Below, piece by piece: positions 5,854 through 13,037 of a stretch of 27,385 nucleotides of DNA. Each line of letters begins with the position of its first letter. Positions within the stretch are counted from its first letter, which is position 1. Both the position numbers and the translations under genes were made by a program. The notes beneath the pieces were generated by a model. That model searched no databases, had not been told where the DNA came from, and was given only the letters and a program-made list of their open reading frames with translations. The stretch is from an uncultured Bacillota bacterium (GTDB lineage Bacteria; Bacillota_I; Bacilli_A; Erysipelotrichales; Erysipelotrichaceae), in the NCBI GenBank assembly GCA_937919165.1, contig CALFPO010000072.1:1-27385 (forward strand). Reading direction: 5' to 3'.

Positions 5854-7533
5854 ATGAATACAGGCGAGATTATGAGCGATATCCTAGGGCTAATTGCAGG
5901 AATAGGCATATTTATGGTTGCGTGCGAGACTTTGAGCGAAAATCTGCAGGCAATCAGTTCCAGCAGGATGAAGGCACTCTTCTCCAAGGTTTCCGACAAC
6001 AAGATCATAGGCGTCTGCATAGGTGCACTGACGACTATGCTTATACAGAGTTCAGGTGCGACAACCGTCATGCTGATGGGCTTTGTCAACACCAGCATCA
6101 TCTCTCTTAACCAGGCTGCAACCATTCTGCTTGGCAGTGAAATCGGCACGACCCTTACAGGCCAGATCGTTGCGCTTGGCATGTTTGGCAAATCATCATT
6201 CTCTTTATCTACAGCTTTTGCAACCTTCATCGGCATCGGTGCTTTCATCAATCTTCTGGCCAAGAAGGACAAGACCAAGAGCATCGGCGGAATCATGATC
6301 GGTTTCGGCATGATCTTTGTCGGACTTAGCTCAATGAGCAATTCGATGGAAGGCTTCGCACAGCTTGATTCCTTGAAGACTTTCATCGCCAGCATCGATT
6401 CAACCGTACTTCTGATAATAATCGGCGCATTGATCACTGCGCTTATCCATAGCTCTTCAGCGATGACCTCTATTGCCATCACCATGATTGCGGCTGGACT
6501 CATTACGCTTGAACAGGGCATCTACATTACTCTTGGCGCCAATGTCGGAACATGTCTGACTGGTGCCTTGGCAGCCTTGACCAGCGGCATCAACGCTAAG
6601 CGAACATCACTCTTCCAATTGATCTTCAATGGCGGAGGCGTTGTGCTTCTGGCAATCTTCGATGCCATCATCAAGATGTCTACTGGCGGCAGATATTCGA
6701 CAAGCCATTTCTTTGAGGCCGCTTTCCCAGGCGTTCCTTCGACTCAGCTTGCCATGTTCCATACGATCTTCAACATCGTTTCGGTAATGATTGCCTTGCC
6801 TATATCAAACCAGCTTGTTAAGCTCTGCGTGAAGTGCATCACCAAGGGCAACGAGGATGAAGAGAAGCCTCTGAAGCTCTACTTCTTCGATGAGAAGATG
6901 ATGTCTACGCCATCGGTTGCTGTTGAGCAGATCAAGAACGAGATCATGAATATGGCAGAAATCGCCATCAACAACTTCAACAAATCAATCGATATGATCA
7001 CGACACTTGACTTCAAGAAGAAGAAGAGCTTCGAGAACGATGAAGATGAGCTAGACTATCTGAACGCCACATTGGTGGAGATCATTACTAGACTTTCCCA
7101 GAAGATCAGCAACAGAAAGGACTACACTTTCCTTTCATCAACATACAGAGTGATATCCGATCTTGAAAGAATCGGCGACTATTCCGAGAACATCATCGAG
7201 TATGCCGAATACCTTGAGAAGCACAATCAGGTCTTCTCTGAAGTGGCCATCAAGGAAATCATGGATGTTAAGGATGTCATTAATAAGCTCTATGGCCTGA
7301 CGATTGAGGTCTACAAGAAATACGACAAGAAGAAGATGAAGGATGCCTTCCAGCTTGAAGAGACAATCGATGAGTTGACCGAACTGATGGCAAGCAGCCA
7401 CATTTCCCGCATGAACAACGGTGAATGCAGCGCTGAAGTGGGATCGCAGTATCTCCAGCTTTCCTCCGATCTTGAAAGAATCGGCGATCACCTGATAAAC
7501 ATCAACGATAACGATATAATTATTGTCAAATAG
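5854..7533 (+). CDS. Na+/phosphate cotransporter family protein with C-terminal PhoU domain
   Basis: 559 residues. The N-terminal 310 residues or so are membrane-embedded and contain the two inverted Na/Pi-cotransporter repeats, marked by QSSGATT (65-71) and HSSSAMTS (199-206). The first matches the QSS motif of this family and the second has His in place of Gln. The C-terminal 200 residues are a helical PhoU-like domain with two copies of LERIGD (in LERIGDYSENI and LERIGDHLINI). It probably imports phosphate with sodium, the PhoU part giving control. GGAGG lies 7 nt before the ATG. The next gene follows after 9 nt, so they may be cotranscribed. Substrate specificity is inferred from the family only. 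Confidence 0.92.
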   Translation: MNTGEIMSDILGLIAGIGIFMVACETLSENLQAISSSRMKALFSKVSDNKIIGVCIGALTTMLIQSSGATTVMLMGFVNTSIISLNQAATILLGSEIGTTLTGQIVALGMFGKSSFSLSTAFATFIGIGAFINLLAKKDKTKSIGGIMIGFGMIFVGLSSMSNSMEGFAQLDSLKTFIASIDSTVLLIIIGALITALIHSSSAMTSIAITMIAAGLITLEQGIYITLGANVGTCLTGALAALTSGINAKRTSLFQLIFNGGGVVLLAIFDAIIKMSTGGRYSTSHFFEAAFPGVPSTQLAMFHTIFNIVSVMIALPISNQLVKLCVKCITKGNEDEEKPLKLYFFDEKMMSTPSVAVEQIKNEIMNMAEIAINNFNKSIDMITTLDFKKKKSFENDEDELDYLNATLVEIITRLSQKISNRKDYTFLSSTYRVISDLERIGDYSENIIEYAEYLEKHNQVFSEVAIKEIMDVKDVINKLYGLTIEVYKKYDKKKMKDAFQLEETIDELTELMASSHISRMNNGECSAEVGSQYLQLSSDLERIGDHLININDNDIIIVK

Positions 7534-7542
7534 GAGAAACAG

Positions 7543-7905
7543 ATGGACAGACTAGAATACAGCCTGAAATGTTTAGACGGAACATATTGTTTTTCATGTA
7601 CATGGAATGATGAAGATCTGGAATATGAGGTAAAGACCGACATTGAGGTTCTCGAAAGCAAAAGCGGAACCATCAGGTCAAGAGCTTTCATAGAGGAGCT
7701 GAAGAAGACAAATATCGAAAGATGGGATAGATCCTATGAGGCATCAAACCCAATCGAGGATGGGACAGAATGGAAAGTCAAGGCCGTATTGGATGACATC
7801 GAATATGTATCGTATGGCGATGAGTCGTTCTATCCCTATGACTATGACCATCTTATTGCCGCGATTATTCTGTGCGATGAAAAGGCAGAATACTGTATGA
7901 TATAG
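7543..7905 (+). CDS. small acidic protein of unknown function
   Basis: 120 residues, rich in Asp, Glu, Tyr and Trp, with no signal peptide or membrane segment. A GGAG site lies 6-9 nt before the ATG. The C-terminal half has the pattern W-x5-NPIEDGTEWKVKAVLDD followed by YGDESFYPYDYDHLIAAI, which looks like a compact globular domain, but I do not recognise a family. It sits between the Na/Pi transporter (9 nt upstream) and a PASTA membrane protein (15 nt downstream), so it is likely in their operon. Function unknown. Confidence 0.75.
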   Translation: MDRLEYSLKCLDGTYCFSCTWNDEDLEYEVKTDIEVLESKSGTIRSRAFIEELKKTNIERWDRSYEASNPIEDGTEWKVKAVLDDIEYVSYGDESFYPYDYDHLIAAIILCDEKAEYCMI

Positions 7906-7920
7906 ATAGTGAGGTAACTT

Positions 7921-8814
7921 ATGTCTGATAATGAATACTTTGAAGAAGAAACAGTAGAAGAAGAATATGAAGAGAAGGGATCAGGGGCAGGAAAGATCAT
8001 TCTGACGATCTTCATTACGATGCTTCTGACGTTGGCAGCATGTGCTGGTGCCTACTATTGGTTCATCTACCGTAAACAGCAGAACGAGAAGCCTGTAGAG
8101 CCTGAGCAGGAGATCGTGGTTGAAGAACCAAAGATCATCATGCCGGAACTCAGAGGCTTCAGCGTCGATCAGGCAGCCGATATTCTCGGCAATCTGGGAC
8201 TTGATTTCTTCAAGGAAGACGCAATACTTGAATTCTCTGATTCCATCGCCGAAGGTCTGGTGACATCATGCGAACCATTGGCTGGAAGCACGGTCGACAA
8301 GAACGTCAAGATTGTCATCAAGGCATCAAAGGGCAAGGAGAACACTGAGCCTGAGCCAATCTCCACGCCAAAAGTCGACAAGACCGAAGACATCATCATC
8401 AAGGTGCTTGACAGCAATCTGCGCATCAGAGATTATCCGTCAACAACCGAAGGCAATAGAGTCGGAAAGGTAAACAAGAATACCGTGCTGACCGCTCATG
8501 AAGTATATGGCAGCGAAGGATATACCTGGTACCGCATTGCCGACAATGAATGGGTAGCTGATGATGGAACCTGGGTAAAGGAAATCGCCAGCAAGCCAAA
8601 AGACGGCAGCTTCACCATCAGGGTTATGGACTACAACATCAAGATCCGCAGCACTCCTGAGGTAAAGGAAGAGACCCGTACCGGCAGCCAAGTCAGCAAG
8701 AACACGATTCTTACTGCCTATGAGACAAAGACGGCAGACGGATACATGTGGTACCGCATCGGGGAGAACCAATGGATAGCCGATGATGGAACCTGGGTAT
8801 CTATCGTCAAATAG
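7921..8814 (+). CDS. membrane protein with one PASTA and two SH3-like domains
   Basis: 297 residues. A very acidic cytoplasmic N-terminus (1-20) is followed by one transmembrane helix at about 25-50. The rest is extracellular: a PASTA domain at about 72-137 (MPELRGFSVDQAADILGNLGL), a linker, and two bacterial SH3-like repeats at about 158-220 and 231-297. Both repeats contain LRIR or IKIRSTP near the start and end in WxADDGTWV. PASTA domains bind peptidoglycan fragments or beta-lactam-like ligands, and SH3 domains bind cell wall. There is no kinase or transpeptidase domain, so a wall-sensing or wall-anchoring role is inferred. It starts 15 nt after the previous gene and ends at a terminator. 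Confidence 0.85.
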   Translation: MSDNEYFEEETVEEEYEEKGSGAGKIILTIFITMLLTLAACAGAYYWFIYRKQQNEKPVEPEQEIVVEEPKIIMPELRGFSVDQAADILGNLGLDFFKEDAILEFSDSIAEGLVTSCEPLAGSTVDKNVKIVIKASKGKENTEPEPISTPKVDKTEDIIIKVLDSNLRIRDYPSTTEGNRVGKVNKNTVLTAHEVYGSEGYTWYRIADNEWVADDGTWVKEIASKPKDGSFTIRVMDYNIKIRSTPEVKEETRTGSQVSKNTILTAYETKTADGYMWYRIGENQWIADDGTWVSIVK

Positions 8815-8838
8815 CCATAATAGACAATCGAATCAACT

Positions 8839-8863
8839 AGCTCTGCACATGCAGGGCTTTTTT
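8839..8863 (+). terminator. terminator after the PASTA/SH3 gene
   Basis: Stem AGCTCTGC/GCAGGGCT (one G-T pair) with loop ACAT, followed by a run of T. Confidence 0.85.
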
Positions 8864-8909
8864 CATGACTCCAATGATGCGAGTACCAAAAATAAGCAAG
8901 CTGGATAGA

Positions 8910-8918
8910 TGCTATAAT
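8910..8918 (+). promoter_or_regulatory. extended -10 promoter of the MscS gene
   Basis: TGC-TATAAT, a consensus extended -10, ends 6 nt before ATG 8925. No -35 at the right spacing is evident. The predicted start coincides with the ATG. Confidence 0.7.
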
Positions 8919-8924
8919 GTAGAT

Positions 8925-9767
8925 ATGAAGAATTTTGAAGAAGGATTGATAAAGAGTCTGATATCCGTAGGCAAGGATCTGCTGGTCATAGCCATCATAT
9001 TCGTTCTTGCGAGACTTGCGATGAATATCTTTACCAGAATAACGGGAAAGGCCATGAAGAAGGCCGACACCTATGGCGACAAAGAGAAGGGTCAGCAGCT
9101 CAAGACCTCGATGACGCTTACCCACAGTGCCTATCGCTATGGCATATATGCTTTGGCCATCATCCTATGCCTTAAGCAGATAGGATTGGGCGATGAAGTA
9201 TCAGGAGCAGTCGTGGCAGCCGGAATCGGCGGCTTGGTCATATCCCTTGGATCGCAATCGATAGTAAAGGATATGATTGCTGGACTGTTTCTGATGTTCG
9301 AAAGACAGTTCTATGTTGGAGACTATGTAAAGATTGGAGAATATGAGGGAACGGTTACCTCTATTGCCCTTAGGGTTCTGTATCTTGATTGTGCCGGAAA
9401 GAGAGTGATCATTCCTAATGGCGAGATTAAGGATGTCGTCAACTATTCCAGAGGAACATCTCTGGCCATCATTAACATTCCTGTATCCTATGAAGAGGAT
9501 ATCGATAAGGCCATCAAGGTAACTCAGACAGTTGTGGATAGATACTATGAAGAGAAGAAAGACATTCTTGTGGGCGACAAGCCGATCGTCAATGGAATAG
9601 CGGATTTCGGCAATGACTACGTTAAGCTGCAGGTTCTATTCAAGACCATGCCTCTTAAGCATTGGGAAGTCGAAAAAGGATTCAGATTGGCATTGAAGAA
9701 AGAATTCGACAAGAAGAAGATAAGATTCGGCTACCAGAAGGTTTTGATAAACAAGAAAAGCCAATAA
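8925..9767 (+). CDS. MscS-family small-conductance mechanosensitive channel
   Basis: 280 residues, typical for the core MscS architecture. Hydrophobic helices lie at about 15-36 and 70-84. The pore-lining TM3 region follows at about 90-120 (VSGAVVAAGIGGLVISLGSQSIVKDMIAGLF), then the beta domain (YVGDYVKIGEYEGTVTSIALR, VIIPNGEIKDVVNYSR). It opens under membrane tension to release solutes on osmotic down-shock. An in-frame ATG at 8865 would add 20 residues, but it lies upstream of a consensus extended -10 (8910-8918). I therefore use ATG 8925, which has no ribosome binding site and is probably read from a leaderless message. Confidence 0.9.
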   Translation: MKNFEEGLIKSLISVGKDLLVIAIIFVLARLAMNIFTRITGKAMKKADTYGDKEKGQQLKTSMTLTHSAYRYGIYALAIILCLKQIGLGDEVSGAVVAAGIGGLVISLGSQSIVKDMIAGLFLMFERQFYVGDYVKIGEYEGTVTSIALRVLYLDCAGKRVIIPNGEIKDVVNYSRGTSLAIINIPVSYEEDIDKAIKVTQTVVDRYYEEKKDILVGDKPIVNGIADFGNDYVKLQVLFKTMPLKHWEVEKGFRLALKKEFDKKKIRFGYQKVLINKKSQ

Positions 9768-9771
9768 TGAA

Positions 9772-9802
9772 AAGTGCTCAGTCCATGGACTGAGCACTGT
9801 TT
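9772..9802. terminator. bidirectional terminator between convergent genes
   Basis: The perfect palindrome GTGCTCAGTCCA/TGGACTGAGCAC (9774-9797) can fold on both strands. It is followed by TGTTTGT on the plus strand and TTTTCATT on the minus strand. It serves mscS from the left and the nucleoside hydrolase from the right. Confidence 0.85.
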
Positions 9803-9826
9803 GTATAATGTTGTGTTTTGTTTAGC

Positions 9827-10810
9827 TTAGAGAGCTTTCAGCATATTGTAGAAGATGCTGTGAAGCTTTTCGGCATCTGCGGCATAGATTACCTCAGTAT
9901 TGTAGATATCTTTCATCATGCCTCTTCTGTCGACAACCATCTGGCCATCAGACATGCCGCCTGAGATGTCGACATGGACGATATCCTTTCTCTTTTCGAT
10001 GATGATCGATTCATCGATCAGCGGTGCAACAGCTACATAGTCATAGGCACAGCATGAATGTTCATCGCAATCGAAGAGGATGTTGCATCTGTCGATATAG
10101 CCCTGCAGCATCGATGATACGAAATCGCCGACAGGATTGTTGAGATCCTTGAACTTCTTGAGATCATCTTCAGTGTATGTTCCGCCCATCTCGCAAGGCT
10201 CGATTGGGCATACCAGACAATGGGCTCCAGATGTAAGCACGATTTCTGCTGCTTCGGGATCGTCATAGAAGTTGGCTTCGGCAACAGGCGTTCTGTTTCC
10301 GATATAGAGGCCTCCGCCCATGATGTATATTGTACCGATTTTATCGACGATAGAATGATCAAGCCTCAAGGCCATCGCAATGTTGGTGAGTGGTCCTACA
10401 GCGCAGATATCGATCTTATGGTCGCTGTTTTTCAGTGTTTCGATGATATATGTGCAGGCATGCTTGTCTTCAGGAGACTTCTTTGGAGCTGGCAGGTCGA
10501 AGGATTTCTGGTGGATCAGGATTTCTTCGCCATCCTTTACCATATGGATTCTTTCCATTAAAGTGTTGTAGTCTCTGCCTTTTATCAGAGTTCTTACCAT
10601 CGCTTCCTTGCATCCAACATATACCGGAATATCCTTATTCAGCAGTTCGGTAACCTTCAGGGCATTGTCTGCAACGCATTCTACCGGCAGGTTGCCTCTT
10701 ACGCAGGTGATTGCCTTGACGTCAACCTTGTCTGATAGAAGCAGGGCAATAAGCGCTATCGCATCATCGCAGCCGATATCGCAATCGAATATGACTTCTC
10801 TTTTTTCCAT
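9827..10810 (-). CDS. inosine-uridine nucleoside N-ribohydrolase family protein
   Basis: 327 residues starting at MEKREVIFDCDIGCDDAIAL. The DxDxGxDD calcium-binding motif (D9, D11, D15, D16) defines the family, which hydrolyses ribonucleosides to base and ribose in the cytoplasm. A longer frame begins at 10870, but those 20 residues cross the promoter (TATACT at 10844-10849), so ATG 10810 with a purine-rich upstream stretch is preferred. It is convergent with mscS. It lies at the edge of the phosphorylase and nucleoside transporter cluster, facing away from it. It may take a share of the nucleosides that transporter imports. The substrate base cannot be told from sequence. Confidence 0.9.
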   Translation of the reverse strand: MEKREVIFDCDIGCDDAIALIALLLSDKVDVKAITCVRGNLPVECVADNALKVTELLNKDIPVYVGCKEAMVRTLIKGRDYNTLMERIHMVKDGEEILIHQKSFDLPAPKKSPEDKHACTYIIETLKNSDHKIDICAVGPLTNIAMALRLDHSIVDKIGTIYIMGGGLYIGNRTPVAEANFYDDPEAAEIVLTSGAHCLVCPIEPCEMGGTYTEDDLKKFKDLNNPVGDFVSSMLQGYIDRCNILFDCDEHSCCAYDYVAVAPLIDESIIIEKRKDIVHVDISGGMSDGQMVVDRRGMMKDIYNTEVIYAADAEKLHSIFYNMLKAL

Positions 10811-10843
10811 GTCTTTCTTCTTCCTTATATGATATATGCTTCT

Positions 10844-10852
10844 AGTATAGCA
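10844..10852 (-). promoter_or_regulatory. extended -10 promoter of the nucleoside hydrolase gene
   Basis: On the minus strand TGC-TATACT matches an extended -10. The expected start is near 10837, leaving a leader of about 27 nt. The -35 region is weak. Confidence 0.5.
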
Positions 10853-10895
10853 AAACATGCTGACGTTCACACTAGCCGATAACGCAATAAGTAGA

Positions 10896-10909
10896 CAACC
10901 GATTCTTTC
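10896..10909 (+). repeat. 14-nt motif shared with the mobile cassette end
   Basis: CAACCGATTCTTTC here is identical to 5614-5627 in the right inverted end of the 440-bp cassette. The flanks differ, with no TTAACTGAAA block beside it. It may be a relic of a cassette end or a protein-binding site. It lies upstream of the second double-glycine peptide gene. Confidence 0.45.
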
Positions 10910-10973
10910 GTATTGAATCTATCTCACTAGAAAAGATTGCAGAAATTGTGATCTTTGCTCATAATCGATCGTA

Positions 10974-11002
10974 TTCAATAAAAAAGAGATATTTAGTAGA
11001 AT
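10974..11002 (+). promoter_or_regulatory. probable promoter of the second double-glycine peptide
   Basis: TTCAAT (10974-10979) and TAGAAT (10997-11002) are separated by 17 nt. The -35 is a weak match. The predicted start near 11009 gives a leader of about 20 nt with an AGAGGA ribosome binding site. Confidence 0.4.
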
Positions 11003-11029
11003 GAAAGAAAGAACAAGAGGAAACATAAT

Positions 11030-11227
11030 ATGAAAACAAAAGAAGAACTGAAAGAATTAAAAGAAGAATATGAAGCATTGAATAATAAGCTAAAGGAATT
11101 GACTGAGGATGAGCTTATGTTGGTGACAGGCGGCACAGAGTCTCCTTTCAATATTCCGGAAAACGAAGAAATATATAATCCTCATATTTATACTGAAGAA
11201 AAAGACAAGAACTTTTTTCTAGACTAA
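11030..11227 (+). CDS. short peptide with canonical double-glycine leader
   Basis: 65 residues. The N-terminal 35 residues are a highly charged amphipathic helix ending in LTEDELMLVTGG. That fits the consensus for C39-peptidase transporters at every key place: Leu -12, Thr -11, Glu -8, Leu -7, Val -4, Gly -2, Gly -1. Cleavage would free a 30-residue acidic peptide beginning TESPFNIPENEEIYNP, without Cys. It is monocistronic, with its own likely promoter and a terminator. No transporter or immunity gene lies within reach, so it must rely on a distant exporter. Candidate roles are signalling peptide, bacteriocin or RiPP precursor. The core is too acidic for a typical pore-forming bacteriocin. 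Confidence 0.75.
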   Translation: MKTKEELKELKEEYEALNNKLKELTEDELMLVTGGTESPFNIPENEEIYNPHIYTEEKDKNFFLD

Positions 11228-11275
11228 GCTTTATAGAAACAGCAAAAGATATCGTTATGCCTTAGCATCCATCAA

Positions 11276-11313
11276 CTCATTTATTAGAGTGTTCTGATAA
11301 ATGGGTTTTTTAT
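11276..11313 (+). terminator. terminator after the double-glycine peptide
   Basis: Imperfect 13-bp stem CTCATTTATTAGA/TCTGATAAATGGG, with G-T pairs and loop GTGT, followed by TTTTTTATT. Confidence 0.8.
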
Positions 11314-11338
11314 TATACGAACAATATCCAAAACCCCT

Positions 11339-11367
11339 TTGAAATGATGAAAAGTATGTTATATTAA
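11339..11367 (+). promoter_or_regulatory. promoter of the nucleoside phosphorylase operon
   Basis: TTGAAA (11339-11344) and TATTAA (11362-11367) are spaced by 17 nt. An overlapping TGT-TATATT extended -10 at 11357-11365 is also possible. The expected start near 11374 leaves a leader of about 100 nt. Confidence 0.55.
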
Positions 11368-11373
11368 TGGTGT

Positions 11374-11474
11374 AAACGCTGCCTCAATAGAGGTACTAGA
11401 GTGAATTGTCTTATTAATTCATATCAACGATGGTTGGCCAGCTAGATAGCTGGCTTATTTTATAAGGAGGGAAA
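11374..11474 (+). promoter_or_regulatory. structured 5' leader of the phosphorylase operon (candidate cis-regulatory RNA)
   Basis: About 100 nt with three hairpins in a row: CCTC/GAGG (11382-11393), TGAATT/AATTCA (11402-11421) and the strong GCCAGCT/AGCTGGC (11437-11454). The last is followed by TTATTTTAT and then the AAGGAGG site (11464-11470). The third hairpin could act as a weak attenuator or help expose the ribosome binding site. I compared it by eye with purine, preQ1, ZTP, THF and T-box leaders and saw none of their hallmarks. Confidence 0.4.
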
Positions 11475-12293
11475 ATGAAAAAGTTCTACAACAGCAGGCC
11501 ACGTCTTAGTGAAGACGGAAGTCTGGAACGTACGGGCCTAAAGATTGACGGCATTGCCAAGGGTGTGCTGATGCCTGGCGATCCTCATCGATGCGACATC
11601 ATGTCCGAATTCTTCAAGGATCCAACATTCCTTGGCAGAAAAGGAACCTATTCTGCCTATCGAGGCAAGACCCCTGAAGGCGAGGACATTGCGGTAATGT
11701 CTTCAGGCATGGGATGCAATTGCGTATCTACAGCTTTAGAGGATCTCTCCTTTGCGGGAGCCAAGACAGTCATCCGTGTCGGAACGACAGGTGGCGTCAT
11801 TCCTGGCACTTTGCCTGGCAAGATCATCATCGCTTCAGGTTGCGTAAGAGGCGAGGGAGCATCATATGAGCTTGTTCCACCTGAATATCCAGCTGTTGCC
11901 GATCCGTATGTCGTAAAGGCATTGGTGCAGGCGTGTGAAGATCTGGGTGAAGAGTATATTGTCGGAATGTATCGTTCTCATGATGCCTTCTATATCGAAT
12001 CGAAGGCTGCCCATGAGGGACTAAGAGATAGAATGCAGAAGTGGATCGATATCGATGTCAAGGGCGTTGAGAACGAATCGGGAACCCTGTTCACCTTCGG
12101 ACAGCTGCTGGGACTTAGATGCGGATGCATCTGTGTAACGACGGGATGCATGTTCGATGATTTAGATGAAGAAGGAAATGCGATCTATGCGATCTACCAG
12201 GATCCTGAATTCATGAAGTCAAGGATTGAAGCCATGACCAAGGTTGCGATCCGTGCAGTCGAGATACTCGAACAGGAGGGCCATGTAGAATGA
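11475..12293 (+). CDS. nucleoside phosphorylase, PNP/uridine phosphorylase family (canonical, copy A1)
   Basis: 272 residues. Family motifs are intact: MPGDPHR (33-39) and IRVGTTGG (100-107), which bind phosphate in uridine phosphorylase, then VRGEGAS, the AHD-type RSHDAFY (167-173), and VENESGTLF (198-206), whose Glu pair contacts the ribose. It should cleave a nucleoside with phosphate to base and (deoxy)ribose-1-phosphate in the cytoplasm. The base cannot be assigned: the sequence is nearer to Udp than to trimeric PNP. AAGGAGG lies 4 nt before the ATG. The gene overlaps the next, a diverged paralogue, by 4 nt (ATGA), so the two products are made together. Confidence 0.9.
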   Translation: MKKFYNSRPRLSEDGSLERTGLKIDGIAKGVLMPGDPHRCDIMSEFFKDPTFLGRKGTYSAYRGKTPEGEDIAVMSSGMGCNCVSTALEDLSFAGAKTVIRVGTTGGVIPGTLPGKIIIASGCVRGEGASYELVPPEYPAVADPYVVKALVQACEDLGEEYIVGMYRSHDAFYIESKAAHEGLRDRMQKWIDIDVKGVENESGTLFTFGQLLGLRCGCICVTTGCMFDDLDEEGNAIYAIYQDPEFMKSRIEAMTKVAIRAVEILEQEGHVE

Positions 12294-13024
12294 AATACAA
12301 GAGCGTGCTGATGACACACCTGGATGGCGGAATGCACCATCTGGGAATCAAGAAGGAACATGTGGCAGAGAAGGTTGTCCTTATCCCTGACCCAATGAAG
12401 GTAGAGTATTATGCATCCTTCATGGATGATGCCAAGCTGATGGGCGATTATCGTGAATATGTCACTTATACAGGCACATACAAGGGCGAAAGATTGTCGA
12501 TCATGTCCTGTGGCTTTGGCTGCATGCCTATGGCTATCGCCATCGAGGAGCTCAAGCATCTCGATGTTACAGAAGTCGTCAAGATCGATGAGAATGTCGC
12601 TATCCAGGATGACATCAAATGTGGCGAATACATCGTTGCCAAAGGTGCCGTAAGAGGCGAAGGAGCTTCGGTTGAATATATCGATATCTCTTATCCAGCT
12701 GTTGCGGATATGGATCTTCTGTCAAGAATCATCGTCAACGATGATGTCAAGATCGGCCTGTTCAGAAGCCATGACGTAGAGAATCTCGAGAGCCCTTACG
12801 CTCCTGATGGCATGAACCGCATCATGAAGTGGACCAACATGGGCGTCGATGTTGAAGATGCCGAGACCAGTTCAATGTTTATCGTTGGCGCATGTCTGAG
12901 AATGAAGACGGCTTCCATTTCGCTGATAAAGGAAAACTATATCACTGGCGAAAAGAAGGAAAACAGCAAAGAGGCCAAGAAGAGACTGTTCGAAATGGCC
13001 GCTGATGCTTTGATCAAGAAATAG
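12290..13024 (+). CDS. phosphorylase-like protein with altered active site (diverged paralogue A2)
   Basis: 244 residues, the shortest of the five paralogues. The family fold is clear from HHLGI, TYTGTYKGE, CGFGCMPMAIAIEELKHL, VRGEGAS, YPAVAD and RSHD. The substrate sites are changed, however: GDPxR is PDPMK (33-37), so the Gly and Arg are lost, RVGT is KIDE (98-101), and VENE is EDAE (189-192), with the first Glu of the pair replaced by Asp. Phosphate binding is therefore doubtful. It overlaps the canonical A1 by 4 nt. A catalytically altered partner subunit, a hydrolase, or a phosphorylase for an unusual substrate are all possible. Cytoplasmic. Confidence 0.82.
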   Translation: MKYKSVLMTHLDGGMHHLGIKKEHVAEKVVLIPDPMKVEYYASFMDDAKLMGDYREYVTYTGTYKGERLSIMSCGFGCMPMAIAIEELKHLDVTEVVKIDENVAIQDDIKCGEYIVAKGAVRGEGASVEYIDISYPAVADMDLLSRIIVNDDVKIGLFRSHDVENLESPYAPDGMNRIMKWTNMGVDVEDAETSSMFIVGACLRMKTASISLIKENYITGEKKENSKEAKKRLFEMAADALIKK

Positions 13025-13037
13025 ATAAAGGAGCATT

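Noticed and set aside
5832..6521. A 229-codon minus-strand frame
   Set aside because: It is antisense to the Na/Pi transporter. Its Met/Ile/Pro-rich composition mirrors the membrane protein codons.
8865..8924. An upstream ATG extending the MscS protein by 20 residues
   Set aside because: It lies just after the previous terminator and upstream of a consensus extended -10. The added residues are not part of the MscS fold.
11374..11420. Similarity of AGAGGTACTAG to the start of a preQ1-I riboswitch
   Set aside because: The downstream CCCTC strand and A-rich tail needed for the preQ1-I pseudoknot are missing.
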